A stretch of 64,000 nucleotides of DNA, taken from contig NZ_VEWK01000001.1 of assembly GCF_006376675.1 (NCBI RefSeq), positions 124,001 through 188,000 on the forward strand, given 5' to 3'. This stretch comes from Brucella pecoris. GTDB taxonomy: Bacteria; Pseudomonadota; Alphaproteobacteria; Rhizobiales; Rhizobiaceae. Below are positions 18,642 to 28,045 of this stretch, piece after piece (position 1 is the first letter of the stretch; every line of letters begins with the position of its first letter). Under the pieces are notes generated by a model. That model saw nothing but the letters and a program-made list of their open reading frames with translations, was not told where the DNA came from and made no database searches. The translations under genes and the position numbers were made by a program.

Positions 18642-18800
18642 ACTTATTACTTATATAATAGATTAAAATCGAACCGAAATATAAATGTGTTCGTTCTTAT
18701 CGCAATAGTTTTTCTGTATTTGTTGTTAACAAAGAGGGTGTTTATTTTTGTATACCAAATAATATTCTTGTATAATAATCTAATATTTATGTGAGTGGCT
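18642..18800. other. A/T-rich intergenic island between DUF982 gene and mgtC
   Basis: About 150 bases of strongly A/T-rich sequence stand out against the GC-rich surroundings. It contains several A/T runs and TATAAT-like words on both strands and probably holds the divergent promoters of the DUF982 gene and mgtC. Plus-strand frames through it are considered spurious. Confidence 0.4.
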
Positions 18801-18856
18801 ATCGCTGGCACATCTGTCTTTCACGGAACCAAAGCCATTGGACCCCGTTGTGAGAC

Positions 18857-19360
18857 ATGGAACAATTCTGGGCTGAATTTACGCATGACAATGTGATTAG
18901 TTTGCCGGTGGTTCTGGCGCGGATGCTGCTGGCCACGCTGCTCGGTTCCATCATCGGCCTTGAGCGGGAATGGCGCAGGCGGCCGGCCGGGTTGAAGACC
19001 CATATGCTTGTCTGTCTTGCATCCGCTACCTTCACAATCGTTTCGCTGGAACTGGTCAATGTTCCGGTATTCAACGATCAGAATATCCGGATGGATCCTT
19101 CGCGGCTCGTGGAAGCGATTACAAGCGGCGTCGCCTTTCTGGCGGCGGGTTTTATCATCTTCGCACGCGGAAAAATAACCGGCATCACGACTGGCGCGGG
19201 TATGTGGCTTGCGGCGTCTGTCGGCCTCGCCAGCGGTCTCGGCCTCTGGCACATCGCAGTCATGGCGACGTTTATCGCGGTCACCGTTCTGATCGTGGTG
19301 GGAAAGATGGAAAACTCTGTCGGTCCGGACAACAGCAAAGTTGAGGACAAAGCCTCCTGA
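18857..19360 (+). CDS. mgtC: MgtC/SapB family membrane protein
   Basis: A 167-residue inner-membrane protein with four to five hydrophobic segments. The MgtC family core is clear: RMLLATLLGSIIGLEREWRR (about residues 22-41), PAGLKTHMLVCLASATFTIV (about 43-62), and the ITSGVAFLAAGFIIFARGK region (about 88-106) with the Gly-Ile-Thr-Thr-Gly-Ala-Gly motif after it. MgtC proteins support intracellular survival and growth at low magnesium and influence ATP synthase and phosphate homeostasis in other bacteria. This copy lacks the longer C-terminal domain of Salmonella MgtC, as is usual for SapB-like short forms. It is monocistronic. Confidence 0.9.
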   Translation: MEQFWAEFTHDNVISLPVVLARMLLATLLGSIIGLEREWRRRPAGLKTHMLVCLASATFTIVSLELVNVPVFNDQNIRMDPSRLVEAITSGVAFLAAGFIIFARGKITGITTGAGMWLAASVGLASGLGLWHIAVMATFIAVTVLIVVGKMENSVGPDNSKVEDKAS

Positions 19361-19398
19361 GCTGTTGCCGGGCCTATCATGTTGCTTGCGTTGACTGA

Positions 19399-19638
19399 TC
19401 AGGCTCCGGCAAGCGCTTCGGCGATGTTATCCTTCAAGGCAAGACGCTGTTTGCGCAGGTTTGTTTCTTCTTCCTGGCTCACGGGCGCAATCTTCGTTTC
19501 GGCCCGGTGAATGCGGTCATTGATGGAATCATACTCTTCCAGAATGCTCGCAAAATGCGCATCCTTCGCCTTCAGTGCATGAATGGCGTCGAGCTGGCCG
19601 GGAAACTCTTCTCCAAGCGTATGGGGGGTATTCGACAT
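19399..19638 (-). CDS. DUF465 (YdcH-like) small coiled-coil protein
   Basis: A 79-residue, mainly helical protein with the YdcH/DUF465 pattern: a first helix around FPGQLDAIHALKAKDAHFAS, then EYDSINDRIHRAE, and a second helix EEETNLRKQRLALKDNI. The start ATG at 19638 has an ideal AAGGAG site; an in-frame extension further upstream lacks one. It lies in a convergent pair with mgtC. The role of the family is unknown. Confidence 0.85.
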   Translation of the reverse strand: MSNTPHTLGEEFPGQLDAIHALKAKDAHFASILEEYDSINDRIHRAETKIAPVSQEEETNLRKQRLALKDNIAEALAGA

Positions 19639-19795
19639 TCTGTGGCTCCTTCCTTTGGTTGAAATGAGCTTCGCAAGCCAACGAGCGGACGGCATTGATC
19701 GCAATCAAGACGGGCTGAAAGGAGCATGCCGAAACTGCATGGCTGGCATGCAAATGCCGATCTTCTAAGTCGTTGGAGCGATCCCCATTTGATGG

Positions 19796-19820
19796 TCACG
19801 GACCAACAAAGTGTCCGTGA
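19796..19820 (+). promoter_or_regulatory. 8-bp inverted repeat at the ribosome site of the DUF1127-like gene
   Basis: TCACGGAC at 19796-19803 and GTCCGTGA at 19813-19820 flank a 9-base spacer and end immediately before GGAG. It could be an operator or a leader hairpin near the start codon. Confidence 0.4.
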
Positions 19821-19831
19821 TGGAGAGAAAA

Positions 19832-19990
19832 ATGTTTACCCGCTTCAATAATCGTTTCGGTCGTGCATTCGCGCAATTCGGCAGTGCCGTTCGTGCTTCT
19901 GCTGCTGTGCGCGCCGGTCAGAGGCCAACTGCCCAGGACCTTGAGACGCTTGGCATCGACGTAGACCAGTTCCGTCGTATTCAGGGTTAA
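19832..19990 (+). CDS. 52-residue DUF1127-like small protein
   Basis: A short basic protein beginning MFTRFNNRFGRAFAQFG and ending with PTAQDLETLGIDVDQFRRI. The C-terminal pattern (Asp-Leu, Leu-Gly-Ile, Phe-Arg) resembles the DUF1127 motif of many alphaproteobacterial small proteins, some of which bind RNA and regulate phosphate or carbon metabolism. GGAG precedes the ATG, and an 8-bp inverted repeat (TCACGGAC / GTCCGTGA, 19796-19820) lies directly upstream of the ribosome site. A strong terminator follows. Small size makes the call moderate. Confidence 0.7.
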   Translation: MFTRFNNRFGRAFAQFGSAVRASAAVRAGQRPTAQDLETLGIDVDQFRRIQG

Positions 19991-20020
19991 GCAGTTAAGT
20001 AAGCGTACGTGTATCTGAGT

Positions 20021-20053
20021 AAAAAAAAGCCCCGCTTTTGCGGGGCTTTTTTT
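20021..20053. terminator. Bidirectional intrinsic terminator
   Basis: GCCCCGC / GCGGGGC with loop TTTT is flanked by eight A residues on the left and seven T residues on the right. It serves the small gene ending at 19990 and, from the other side, the tct operon ending at 20056. Confidence 0.9.
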
Positions 20054-20055
20054 GT

Positions 20056-21600
<1,545 letters not shown>

Positions 21601-21615
21601 GAAAGCGCTCCGTCT

Positions 21616-22113
21616 CTAAACGAATTGTTCGAGCCAGCCGGACGGCAGCGATAGCTGCAGGCCGCGCGCAAAGATGAACCAGATCACGAAGGCGAAGACG
21701 ATGCCGACGGGAACGCTGATCCAGAATTTGCGATAGCCGAAGCCGCGCGCGGTTGCTGCGAAAAGCAGGCCGGTGGACAGGGAAAAGCCGACAGTCTTCA
21801 TCGTTAGCATCTGGATGGCCAGACCGCCGATGATCCATGCCATAGGGGCGATTTCCTGATGCTCACGCTCGGGAAAGTCGCCGCGAAGCGCCTCGAACAC
21901 GGTCCAGACGGCAAGGCCGAACAATCCGGCTGCGACGACATAGGGAACGGTTTTCGGACCAACCGGTGAGTAGCTCGTCACGTCGTTGCCGTAGGTCGTT
22001 GACCAGGCAATAGCAATGGCGACGGCAGCAAGAACGAGTGCGATGACAAGAGCGGCGAAATCTGGCGCCGCCCCTTCCGGGCGGCGCTTTTCCTGCGGTT
22101 GTGATCCTGTCAT
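21616..22113 (-). CDS. tctB: Tripartite tricarboxylate transporter, small permease TctB
   Basis: A 165-residue small membrane subunit with four hydrophobic segments (about residues 20-38, 58-75, 90-108 and 128-150), as usual for TctB. Its ATG overlaps the stop codon of tctC by four bases (ATGA), so it is translationally coupled to the binding protein gene. The short Lys/Arg-rich N-terminus is cytoplasmic. Confidence 0.92.
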   Translation of the reverse strand: MTGSQPQEKRRPEGAAPDFAALVIALVLAAVAIAIAWSTTYGNDVTSYSPVGPKTVPYVVAAGLFGLAVWTVFEALRGDFPEREHQEIAPMAWIIGGLAIQMLTMKTVGFSLSTGLLFAATARGFGYRKFWISVPVGIVFAFVIWFIFARGLQLSLPSGWLEQFV

Positions 22114-23060
22114 TTGACGAGGCCGATTTCCTTGAGGATGGTCTCAGTCGCGGCGACGTCCTTGGCAAGCTGCTCCTTGAACGCCGGACCGGCAAGATAG
22201 GTGTCCGCCCAGCCTTTATCCTTGAGGGCCTTCTGCCAGGATTCCGACTTCACCATTTTCTCGATATCGGCATTGATGGCAGCTTCCTGTTCGGCAGTGA
22301 TGCCGGGAGCCGCACCCACCATGCGCCAGTTCTGAATCGAAACATCTACGCCGCCTTCCTTGAAGGTCGGTGCGTCGATGCCTTCCACGCGCTCGTCGCT
22401 CGAAATGCCGATGATACGCAGCGTACCGGCCTTGATCTGGGGTTCGAATTCGCCGTAGCCGGAAATGCCGACGGTCACCTGATTGCCGAGAATAGCCGCC
22501 AGTGCTTCGCCGCCGCCGGAGAAGGCGATGTAATTGACCTTGGTCGGGTCGACCCCTGCTGCCTTGGCAAAGAGGCCCGCGGTGATGTGATCGGTGCCGC
22601 CAGCGGAGCCGCCGCCCCAGGAAACAGAGCCCGGATCGGCTTTCAGCTTTGCTGCAAGATCGCCAAGGTTCTGGATATCGGAAGCAGCGGGTACGACGAT
22701 GGCTTCATATTCGCCGGTAAGACGAGCGATCGGTGTGATGGCATCGAGTGTGACCGGCGACTTGTTGGTCAGGATAGCACCGACCATGACATAGCCGCCA
22801 ACGATGAGCTGGCTTGGATCGCCCTTGTTCTGGTTCACGAACTGCGCGAGACCGATGGTGCCGCCTGCGCCCGGAACGTTGATGACCTGCACGCTGCCGG
22901 AAATCTTCTCGTCCTGAAGCGCGCTCTGCATCGTGCGCGCCGTCTGGTCCCAGCCGCCGCCAGGAGCGGCAGGCGCCAGCACTTTGTAGTCTTCCGCTGA
23001 AGCAGAACCTGCCATAGCCAACGCCGCTACCGACGTCAGGGCCAGAATAAATCTACGCAT
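22110..23060 (-). CDS. tctC: Tripartite tricarboxylate transporter, periplasmic binding protein TctC
   Basis: A 316-residue periplasmic receptor of the TctC/Bug family, first gene of the operon. A signal peptide of about 22 residues (MRRFILALTSVAALAMAGSA) precedes KVLAPAAPGGGWDQTARTMQ, the family-typical first loop that binds the carboxylate. A GGGAGGACAT ribosome site precedes the ATG at 23060; an in-frame upstream extension lacks these features. It is divergent from the cobalamin-riboswitch operon. Confidence 0.93.
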   Translation of the reverse strand: MRRFILALTSVAALAMAGSASAEDYKVLAPAAPGGGWDQTARTMQSALQDEKISGSVQVINVPGAGGTIGLAQFVNQNKGDPSQLIVGGYVMVGAILTNKSPVTLDAITPIARLTGEYEAIVVPAASDIQNLGDLAAKLKADPGSVSWGGGSAGGTDHITAGLFAKAAGVDPTKVNYIAFSGGGEALAAILGNQVTVGISGYGEFEPQIKAGTLRIIGISSDERVEGIDAPTFKEGGVDVSIQNWRMVGAAPGITAEQEAAINADIEKMVKSESWQKALKDKGWADTYLAGPAFKEQLAKDVAATETILKEIGLVK

Positions 23061-23296
23061 ATGTCCTCCCAAATGGAATGTGTGCCGCCCTCCGGCGGAC
23101 CTCCCCAAGTCCCGCTCCTCTAGCGGGAGCAAACTACATGGAGATTAGCGAAAACAAATTCAATAGGCCAGCACATGCGACAATAGTTTGGCCGCAATTT
23201 AAGGAACTGGCTTTCGAATCGCTTGAAAATAGCATGCCGAAATAGCGGGCGAGATGCGCTTGACGGCGACGATACGCCGACGTAATAGTGTAACGA

Positions 23297-23501
23297 CGGT
23301 TCCCCGACCGAGAGCGAAGGGGATTAATAGGGAACACGGTGAGGACGACCCGAAAAGGGGCCAAGACCGTGGCTGCCCCCGCAACTGTAAGCGGATTGCC
23401 GTTCATCCTCGTGACGTTCAAAGCGTCATGCCACTGTGCCGGAGAAGCGCGGGAAGGCAGATGAACAGCAGATATTCGTGAGCCAGGAGACCTGCCGTCT
23501 A
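23297..23501 (+). promoter_or_regulatory. Cobalamin riboswitch
   Basis: The conserved blocks of the B12-binding aptamer appear in order: GGGAACACGGTGAGG (near 23330-23344), GCTGCCCCCGCAACTGTAAG (23372-23391), GCCACTG (near 23430), GGGAAGGC (near 23451-23458) and the terminal GAGCCAGGAGACCTGCC (near 23480-23496). It senses adenosylcobalamin and normally lowers expression of uptake genes when B12 is plentiful. About 190 bases separate it from btuF; that stretch holds the expression platform and a short open frame. Confidence 0.95.
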
Positions 23502-23548
23502 GTGTTGTCCATTGTCACGGGCGGGGATGCCCGGAGCAGGAGCCGGTT

Positions 23549-23659
23549 ATGACAGATTTCCGCGTCGTAGGACGCATTCTTCCATCGTCATCGCATGATT
23601 TCGACATGTCCCCGGATATGCCTGTCCGTTTTCTGTGCCGGATTTTATCCGCCGTCTGA
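23549..23659 (+). CDS. Possible 36-residue leader peptide between riboswitch and btuF
   Basis: A short frame (MTDFRVVGRILPSSSHDF...) begins at ATG 23549 with AGGAG at 23538-23542, six bases upstream. This is a better ribosome site than that of btuF. It ends at 23659, 35 bases before the btuF ATG and in another frame. A small hairpin (CGGGC/GCCCG, 23518-23533) overlaps the approach to its ribosome site. It may be a translated leader or coincidental. Confidence 0.35.
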   Translation: MTDFRVVGRILPSSSHDFDMSPDMPVRFLCRILSAV

Positions 23660-23694
23660 CAGGGCGTCTTTCTCTCATTATTTCGGGGACTTTC

Positions 23695-24726
23695 ATGAAT
23701 ATTCTCGGCAAGATGCCGTTTCGCGCCGCCTTTTGCGTGGCTGCATTTTTTCTCGCAGGCGGGGTATCCGCACAGGCAGCGGAAACGCAATATCCGCTGA
23801 CGCTGAAGAATTGCGGTCGCGACGTCATGTTCAAACAGGCACCCGCCCGCGCTGTTGCAGTTGGCCAGAGCAGCACAGAAATTCTTTATAGTCTTGGGCT
23901 TGGCAACAAGGTTGTCGGCACGGCCGTGTGGTTCGGGCCTGTTCTCAAAGGCTTTGAAGAGGTGAATGCCAAGGTAAAGCGGCTCGCGGATAACGATCCG
24001 AGCTTCGAAAGCGTTCTGGCGCAGAAGCCGGATATCGTGACGGCGGATTTCCAATGGCATGTCGGTCCGACGGGCATCGTGGCCAAGCCTGAACAGTTCG
24101 AGGAACTGGGCATCCCGGCTTATACATCGCCATCCGATTGCGTCGGCAAGGACAATTCCGGCGGCGGTGACGGCATTCGCACGGCGGCGTTCAAGATGGA
24201 TGTCGTCTATCAGGAAATCACCGAACTGGCAGAAATCTTCAATGTGCAGGACCGTGGCGAGAAACTCGTTGCCGACCTGAAAGCCCGTGAAGCTGCGGCA
24301 CGCGAAAAGGTTGGGTCTGCTGGTAGCACGCTGTCCGCCGTCGTCTGGTTCTCCAGCACGCAGGTCGACGCCGATCCTTACGTCGCGGGCAAGTTCGGCG
24401 CGCCCGCCTATATTCTTTCGGCGCTCGGCATCAAGAATGTGATCGATAGCGAAGAAGAATGGCCGACGGTCGGATGGGAAACGATTGCAAAATCCAACCC
24501 TTCCATGATCGTTGCTGCAAAACTGGATCGCCGTCGCTATCCGGCAGATGACATTGCCGTCAAGCACCAGTTCCTGGAGAACGATGCGGTCACGAAGCTG
24601 ATGCCTTCGGTTAAGGGCAAATATGTCTTCGACATGGATGCGCAATCGATGAGCACGTCGCTTCGCGTGATCGAAGGCATCGAAACGCTTGCCGCCGACA
24701 TTGCCGCCTCGGACCTGAACAAGTGA
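23695..24726 (+). CDS. btuF: ABC transporter periplasmic binding protein, cobalamin/iron-chelate type (BtuF-like)
   Basis: A 343-residue class III periplasmic receptor. A signal peptide of about 32 residues ends in SAQA, followed by a typical BtuF/FepB fold start (YPLTLKNCGRDVMFKQAPAR) and the segment AVGQSSTEILYSLGLGNKVV. The upstream cobalamin riboswitch strongly suggests that the ligand is cobalamin or a precursor. I chose ATG 23695 because it begins a good signal peptide; a GTG at 23635 is also in frame. It overlaps the next gene by four bases. The symbol is inferred from the riboswitch. Confidence 0.85.
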   Translation: MNILGKMPFRAAFCVAAFFLAGGVSAQAAETQYPLTLKNCGRDVMFKQAPARAVAVGQSSTEILYSLGLGNKVVGTAVWFGPVLKGFEEVNAKVKRLADNDPSFESVLAQKPDIVTADFQWHVGPTGIVAKPEQFEELGIPAYTSPSDCVGKDNSGGGDGIRTAAFKMDVVYQEITELAEIFNVQDRGEKLVADLKAREAAAREKVGSAGSTLSAVVWFSSTQVDADPYVAGKFGAPAYILSALGIKNVIDSEEEWPTVGWETIAKSNPSMIVAAKLDRRRYPADDIAVKHQFLENDAVTKLMPSVKGKYVFDMDAQSMSTSLRVIEGIETLAADIAASDLNK

Positions 24727-25778
24727 CGGCGCGGGTAGCGACAACAGGCTTCAAACAGAAGGGAAGGGCACGCTCCGGCGTGTTCTTTCTGGCCTTTTCG
24801 CTTGTCTTGCTTCTTCTGGCCCTTTGGCTCGGAGCCGCAATAGGCGAAACGGCAATACCGCTCGACGTGGTCGCGAAGACCGTGGCCAACCGGGTGTGGA
24901 ATGCCGGATATCCGCTCGAACCCATCGATGAAGGGATCGTCTGGAGTTATCGCCTCAGCCGCGCGGTCATCGCTGCATGTTGCGGCGCGTCGCTTGCAAT
25001 ATCCGGGGTCATTCTGCAGTCGCTGCTTCGAAACTCGCTCGCTGATCCTTATATTCTGGGCATTTCCGCTGGCGCCTCGACCGGGGCTGTCAGCGTTGCC
25101 ATCCTTGGCATCGGTGCTGGCGTGCTGACGCTATCGCTCGGTGCGTTCATTGGCGCCATCGTTGCTTTCTGCCTCGTGTCCTTGCTGGCACTGCGGGCGG
25201 GGCGCGGCAGCAGCGCGATCATCCTTGCAGGCATTGCCGGTTCGCAGCTTTTTAATGCCTTAACTTCGTTCATCGTCACCAAGGCTGCAAATGCCGAGCA
25301 GGCACGCGGCATCATGTTCTGGTTGCTGGGCAATCTTTCCGGTGTGCGGTGGCCGGATGTCACGCTCGCTCTGCCAGCCTGCCTGATCGGTCTTGCCATC
25401 TGCCTGTGGCATGCGCGTGCGCTTGATGCTTTCACCTTCGGAACGGAATCCGCCGCTTCGCTCGGCATACCGGTGCGTCGCGTTTATGGGGTGCTGATCG
25501 GTGTCAGCGCCATGATGACGGCGGTGATGGTTTCCATCGTCGGCTCTGTCGGCTTTATCGGGCTTGTCATTCCCCATGCGGCGCGAATGGTGGTCGGGGT
25601 CCGTCATGGCAGGTTGTTGCCAGCGGCAGCACTTATTGGAGCAATCTTCATGATCGTCGCCGATATCCTGTCGCGCATCATCATTCCGGGGCAGGTTTTG
25701 CCGATCGGTGTCATCACGGCTTTGTTCGGTGCGCCGGCCTTCGCCTTGTTGCTTGGACAAAGGAGGGCTTCGTCATGA
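24723..25778 (+). CDS. btuC: ABC transporter permease, FecCD/BtuC family
   Basis: A 351-residue inner-membrane permease with about ten hydrophobic segments. FecCD motifs are present: YRLSRAVIAACCGASLAISG near residues 76-95, SLADPYILGISAGASTGAV near 104-122, and SIVGSVGFIGLVIPHAARMV near 268-287. It starts with GTG overlapping the btuF stop (GTGA) and ends overlapping the ATPase start (ATGA), so all three genes are coupled. With the riboswitch it forms a cobalamin-type importer. Confidence 0.92.
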   Translation: MTARVATTGFKQKGRARSGVFFLAFSLVLLLLALWLGAAIGETAIPLDVVAKTVANRVWNAGYPLEPIDEGIVWSYRLSRAVIAACCGASLAISGVILQSLLRNSLADPYILGISAGASTGAVSVAILGIGAGVLTLSLGAFIGAIVAFCLVSLLALRAGRGSSAIILAGIAGSQLFNALTSFIVTKAANAEQARGIMFWLLGNLSGVRWPDVTLALPACLIGLAICLWHARALDAFTFGTESAASLGIPVRRVYGVLIGVSAMMTAVMVSIVGSVGFIGLVIPHAARMVVGVRHGRLLPAAALIGAIFMIVADILSRIIIPGQVLPIGVITALFGAPAFALLLGQRRASS

Positions 25779-26569
25779 TCCTCTCAGCACGCAATGTCGG
25801 TTGGTCGGCAGGCAATGTCGAGATTTTGCATGATGTTTCGCTGGAAGTGACGGAGGGCGAGTTTCTCGGCATCATTGGCCCGAACGGCTCGGGAAAGACC
25901 AGTTTTCTGTCTTTGCTTTCCGGTGTTCGTCGATGCCGTGTGGGCGAAGTCAGCCTGTGCGGAGCGTCTATCGACAGTTTCAGCCGTCGAGAGATTGCAC
26001 GGCAACTGGCGCTGGTCGAGCAACAGGCAGGAACGACGGAGCGCATTACGGCGCGTCAGGCGGTAGAGCTTGGGCGGACGCCCTATCTCGGCGCGCTGTC
26101 GCCGTGGTCGGCGGAAGATGATGCAATCGTTGACCAGGCGCTGGCCAATGTCGACATGGCGCATTTGGCAGACCGCTACTGGCACACGCTCTCTGGCGGA
26201 GAGCGGCAGCGTCTGCATATAGCGCGCGCCTTGGCGCAGGAACCACAGATACTGCTTCTGGACGAACCGACCAACCATCTCGATATTGGGCATCAGATCG
26301 GGCTGCTCGATCTTGTCAGCCGCCAGAAGCTCACGGTCGTGGCCGCCTTGCACGACCTGAACCATGCCGCAATGTTTTGTGACCGTATTGCCGTGATGGA
26401 CAAGGGCAAACTCGTTGCGCTCGGTACGCCGCGCGATGTCTTGCGAGCGGAGCGCATCGCCGAAGTCTTCGGCGTAGAAGTCGACGTCGAATATCACGGT
26501 ATCGATGACTGCCATATTCGTTATCGTGCACCGAGCCACCGTTCATTGGAACTTAGACACTCCGCCTGA
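25775..26569 (+). CDS. btuD: ABC transporter ATP-binding protein, BtuD/FecE-like
   Basis: A 264-residue ATPase of the siderophore/cobalamin import class. Walker A GPNGSGKT lies at residues 35-42, the signature LSGGERQRLHIARAL near 138-152, Walker B ILLLDEPTNHLD near 158-169, and the switch His in LHDLNHAAMF. Last gene of the riboswitch-controlled operon. No terminator is seen directly after it; the nearest plus-strand one is at about 27.06 kb. Confidence 0.92.
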   Translation: MILSARNVGWSAGNVEILHDVSLEVTEGEFLGIIGPNGSGKTSFLSLLSGVRRCRVGEVSLCGASIDSFSRREIARQLALVEQQAGTTERITARQAVELGRTPYLGALSPWSAEDDAIVDQALANVDMAHLADRYWHTLSGGERQRLHIARALAQEPQILLLDEPTNHLDIGHQIGLLDLVSRQKLTVVAALHDLNHAAMFCDRIAVMDKGKLVALGTPRDVLRAERIAEVFGVEVDVEYHGIDDCHIRYRAPSHRSLELRHSA

Positions 26570-27056
26570 CTGGGACGTGTTATCGGCCCGCCGCAAGTCA
26601 CTGTTACGGTTGATGCACATATTCTAATCAACGGGAAATAAATAGGATTATGAAGTAGGTATTGCTAATATAATTTCTTGGGTTATTCGGGTAACATCAT
26701 GAAAGATTGTAGTTTTTACTGGTTTTCATCACAGTAATTTGACCCGTTTTGTTGACAATCTGTTTCCATCGCGTTGACGATTGGATTATAAAGGTTGTGC
26801 ACATCAGGACATGTACCCATATGCGAGGCGTCGGCCTTACTTATCGAGCGCATGGCTGAAGGACAGAAGAGATCAGTCTTTGATTTGTTCCGTCATTCAC
26901 TGTCCGGATATGTGGATCGCTTCGATTTTCGGTCGGAGAGATCCGTTTTGAATGAAGAAAGATTATTGGCATGCCCGTTTTACGGCGGTTGTTAAATCAA
27001 CGGAGCATGCGGCGAATTTAGTTTCTCAATGAATTAATATACTTAATTATAGAGAG
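26570..27056 (+). other. Gene-poor, A/T-rich 0.5-kb stretch, possible short gene or RNA
   Basis: No recognised gene lies between the ATPase and the gluconolactonase-like gene. An open frame runs 26795-26995 (TTG start, 66 codons; an internal ATG at 26852 would give 47 residues), but its ribosome sites are poor and it matches nothing I know. A TTGACA word at 26752 could be a -35 box. The plus-strand terminator at 27057-27094 implies that some transcript ends here, either the btu mRNA or an independent one. Confidence 0.35.
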
Positions 27057-27094
27057 CGGCGGCTTTTCGTTTTGGAAAGCCGCCGTTATTTTTT
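27057..27094 (+). terminator. Intrinsic terminator, plus strand
   Basis: The 10-bp perfect stem CGGCGGCTTT / AAAGCCGCCG (27057-27066 / 27076-27085) is followed by TTATTTTTT. On the minus strand no T-run follows the stem, so it works mainly for plus-strand transcription. It may still help end the minus-strand sugar operon, whose last gene stops at 27093. Confidence 0.7.
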
Positions 27095-28025
27095 AAGGGT
27101 ATTGCGCACCGGTCACGGTGAGATAGACCGCATATAGCGATTTCGTGGCCGTGATGAACAAGCGGTTGCGGCGAGGGCCGCCGAAGGTCACATTGGCGGC
27201 CGTTTGCGGCGTCTTGATTTTACCGAGGAGTGTGCCTTCCGGCGAGAAGCAGTGCACGCCATCGCCTGCGCTGGTCCACAGATTGCCGTCCGTATCGAAG
27301 CGGAAGCCGTCCGGCAGGCCGTTGTCGATGGTGCAGAATATAGCGCCGCCCGTCACGCGCTTGCCGCCATCCACAACGTCAAAGACGCGGATATGGCGCG
27401 GTGCGCTCTCGTCGTGGCTATAGGCGCTGTCGGCGACATAGAGCCTGGTTTCGTCTGGCGAGAAGGCAAGCCCGTTCGGCTGGTGGAAATCCGTGACAAC
27501 GGCATCGATTTCGCCTGTCTTCGGGTCGAGGCGATAGACATTGCGCGACGGCTGTTCCGGGTCGGCCTTGTAGCCTTCATAATCCGCCAGAATGCCGTAG
27601 GTCGGATCGGTGAACCACACCGTTCCATCCGAGCGCACGATGACGTCATTCGGCGCATTCAGCTTTTTGCCCTGATAGCTGTCGGCCAGCACGGTGATGC
27701 TGCCATCCGCTTCCGTGCGGGTGACGCGACGGCCGCCATGCTCGCAGGTGACGAGGCGTCCTTCGCGGTCGCGCGTATTGCCGTTGGAGAAATTGGACGG
27801 GTTGCGGAATACCGAAACGCCGCCGCCAACCTCGCCTTCCGGTACCCAGCGCAGGATGCGCTGGTTCGGGATATCGCTCCACAGAAGGCAGTTCAGGTCA
27901 TTGAACCAGACCGGGCCTTCCGCCCAGCGGCAGCCGCTATAAAGTTCGTCCAGATCGGCGCTCGGCACGATCATCTGCTTGAAACGTTCGTCGTGGATTT
28001 CGTAGATCGAAACAGTCTGAGACAA
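27093..28025 (-). CDS. SMP-30/gluconolactonase-family lactone hydrolase
   Basis: A 310-residue six-bladed beta-propeller enzyme that probably opens a sugar lactone. The metal-binding residues of the family are visible: Glu36 (RWAEGPVW), Asn126 (NAPND), Asn184 (QPNG) and Asp199 (YVADS). It has no signal peptide and so acts in the cytoplasm. It is the last gene of an operon encoding a sugar ABC transporter, 20 bases after the second permease, so the transported sugar is probably oxidised to a lactone and then hydrolysed here. No sugar dehydrogenase is in this operon. The exact sugar is unknown. Confidence 0.9.
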   Translation of the reverse strand: MSQTVSIYEIHDERFKQMIVPSADLDELYSGCRWAEGPVWFNDLNCLLWSDIPNQRILRWVPEGEVGGGVSVFRNPSNFSNGNTRDREGRLVTCEHGGRRVTRTEADGSITVLADSYQGKKLNAPNDVIVRSDGTVWFTDPTYGILADYEGYKADPEQPSRNVYRLDPKTGEIDAVVTDFHQPNGLAFSPDETRLYVADSAYSHDESAPRHIRVFDVVDGGKRVTGGAIFCTIDNGLPDGFRFDTDGNLWTSAGDGVHCFSPEGTLLGKIKTPQTAANVTFGGPRRNRLFITATKSLYAVYLTVTGAQYP

Positions 28026-28045
28026 GGGAGATACTCCAAGAGAAT

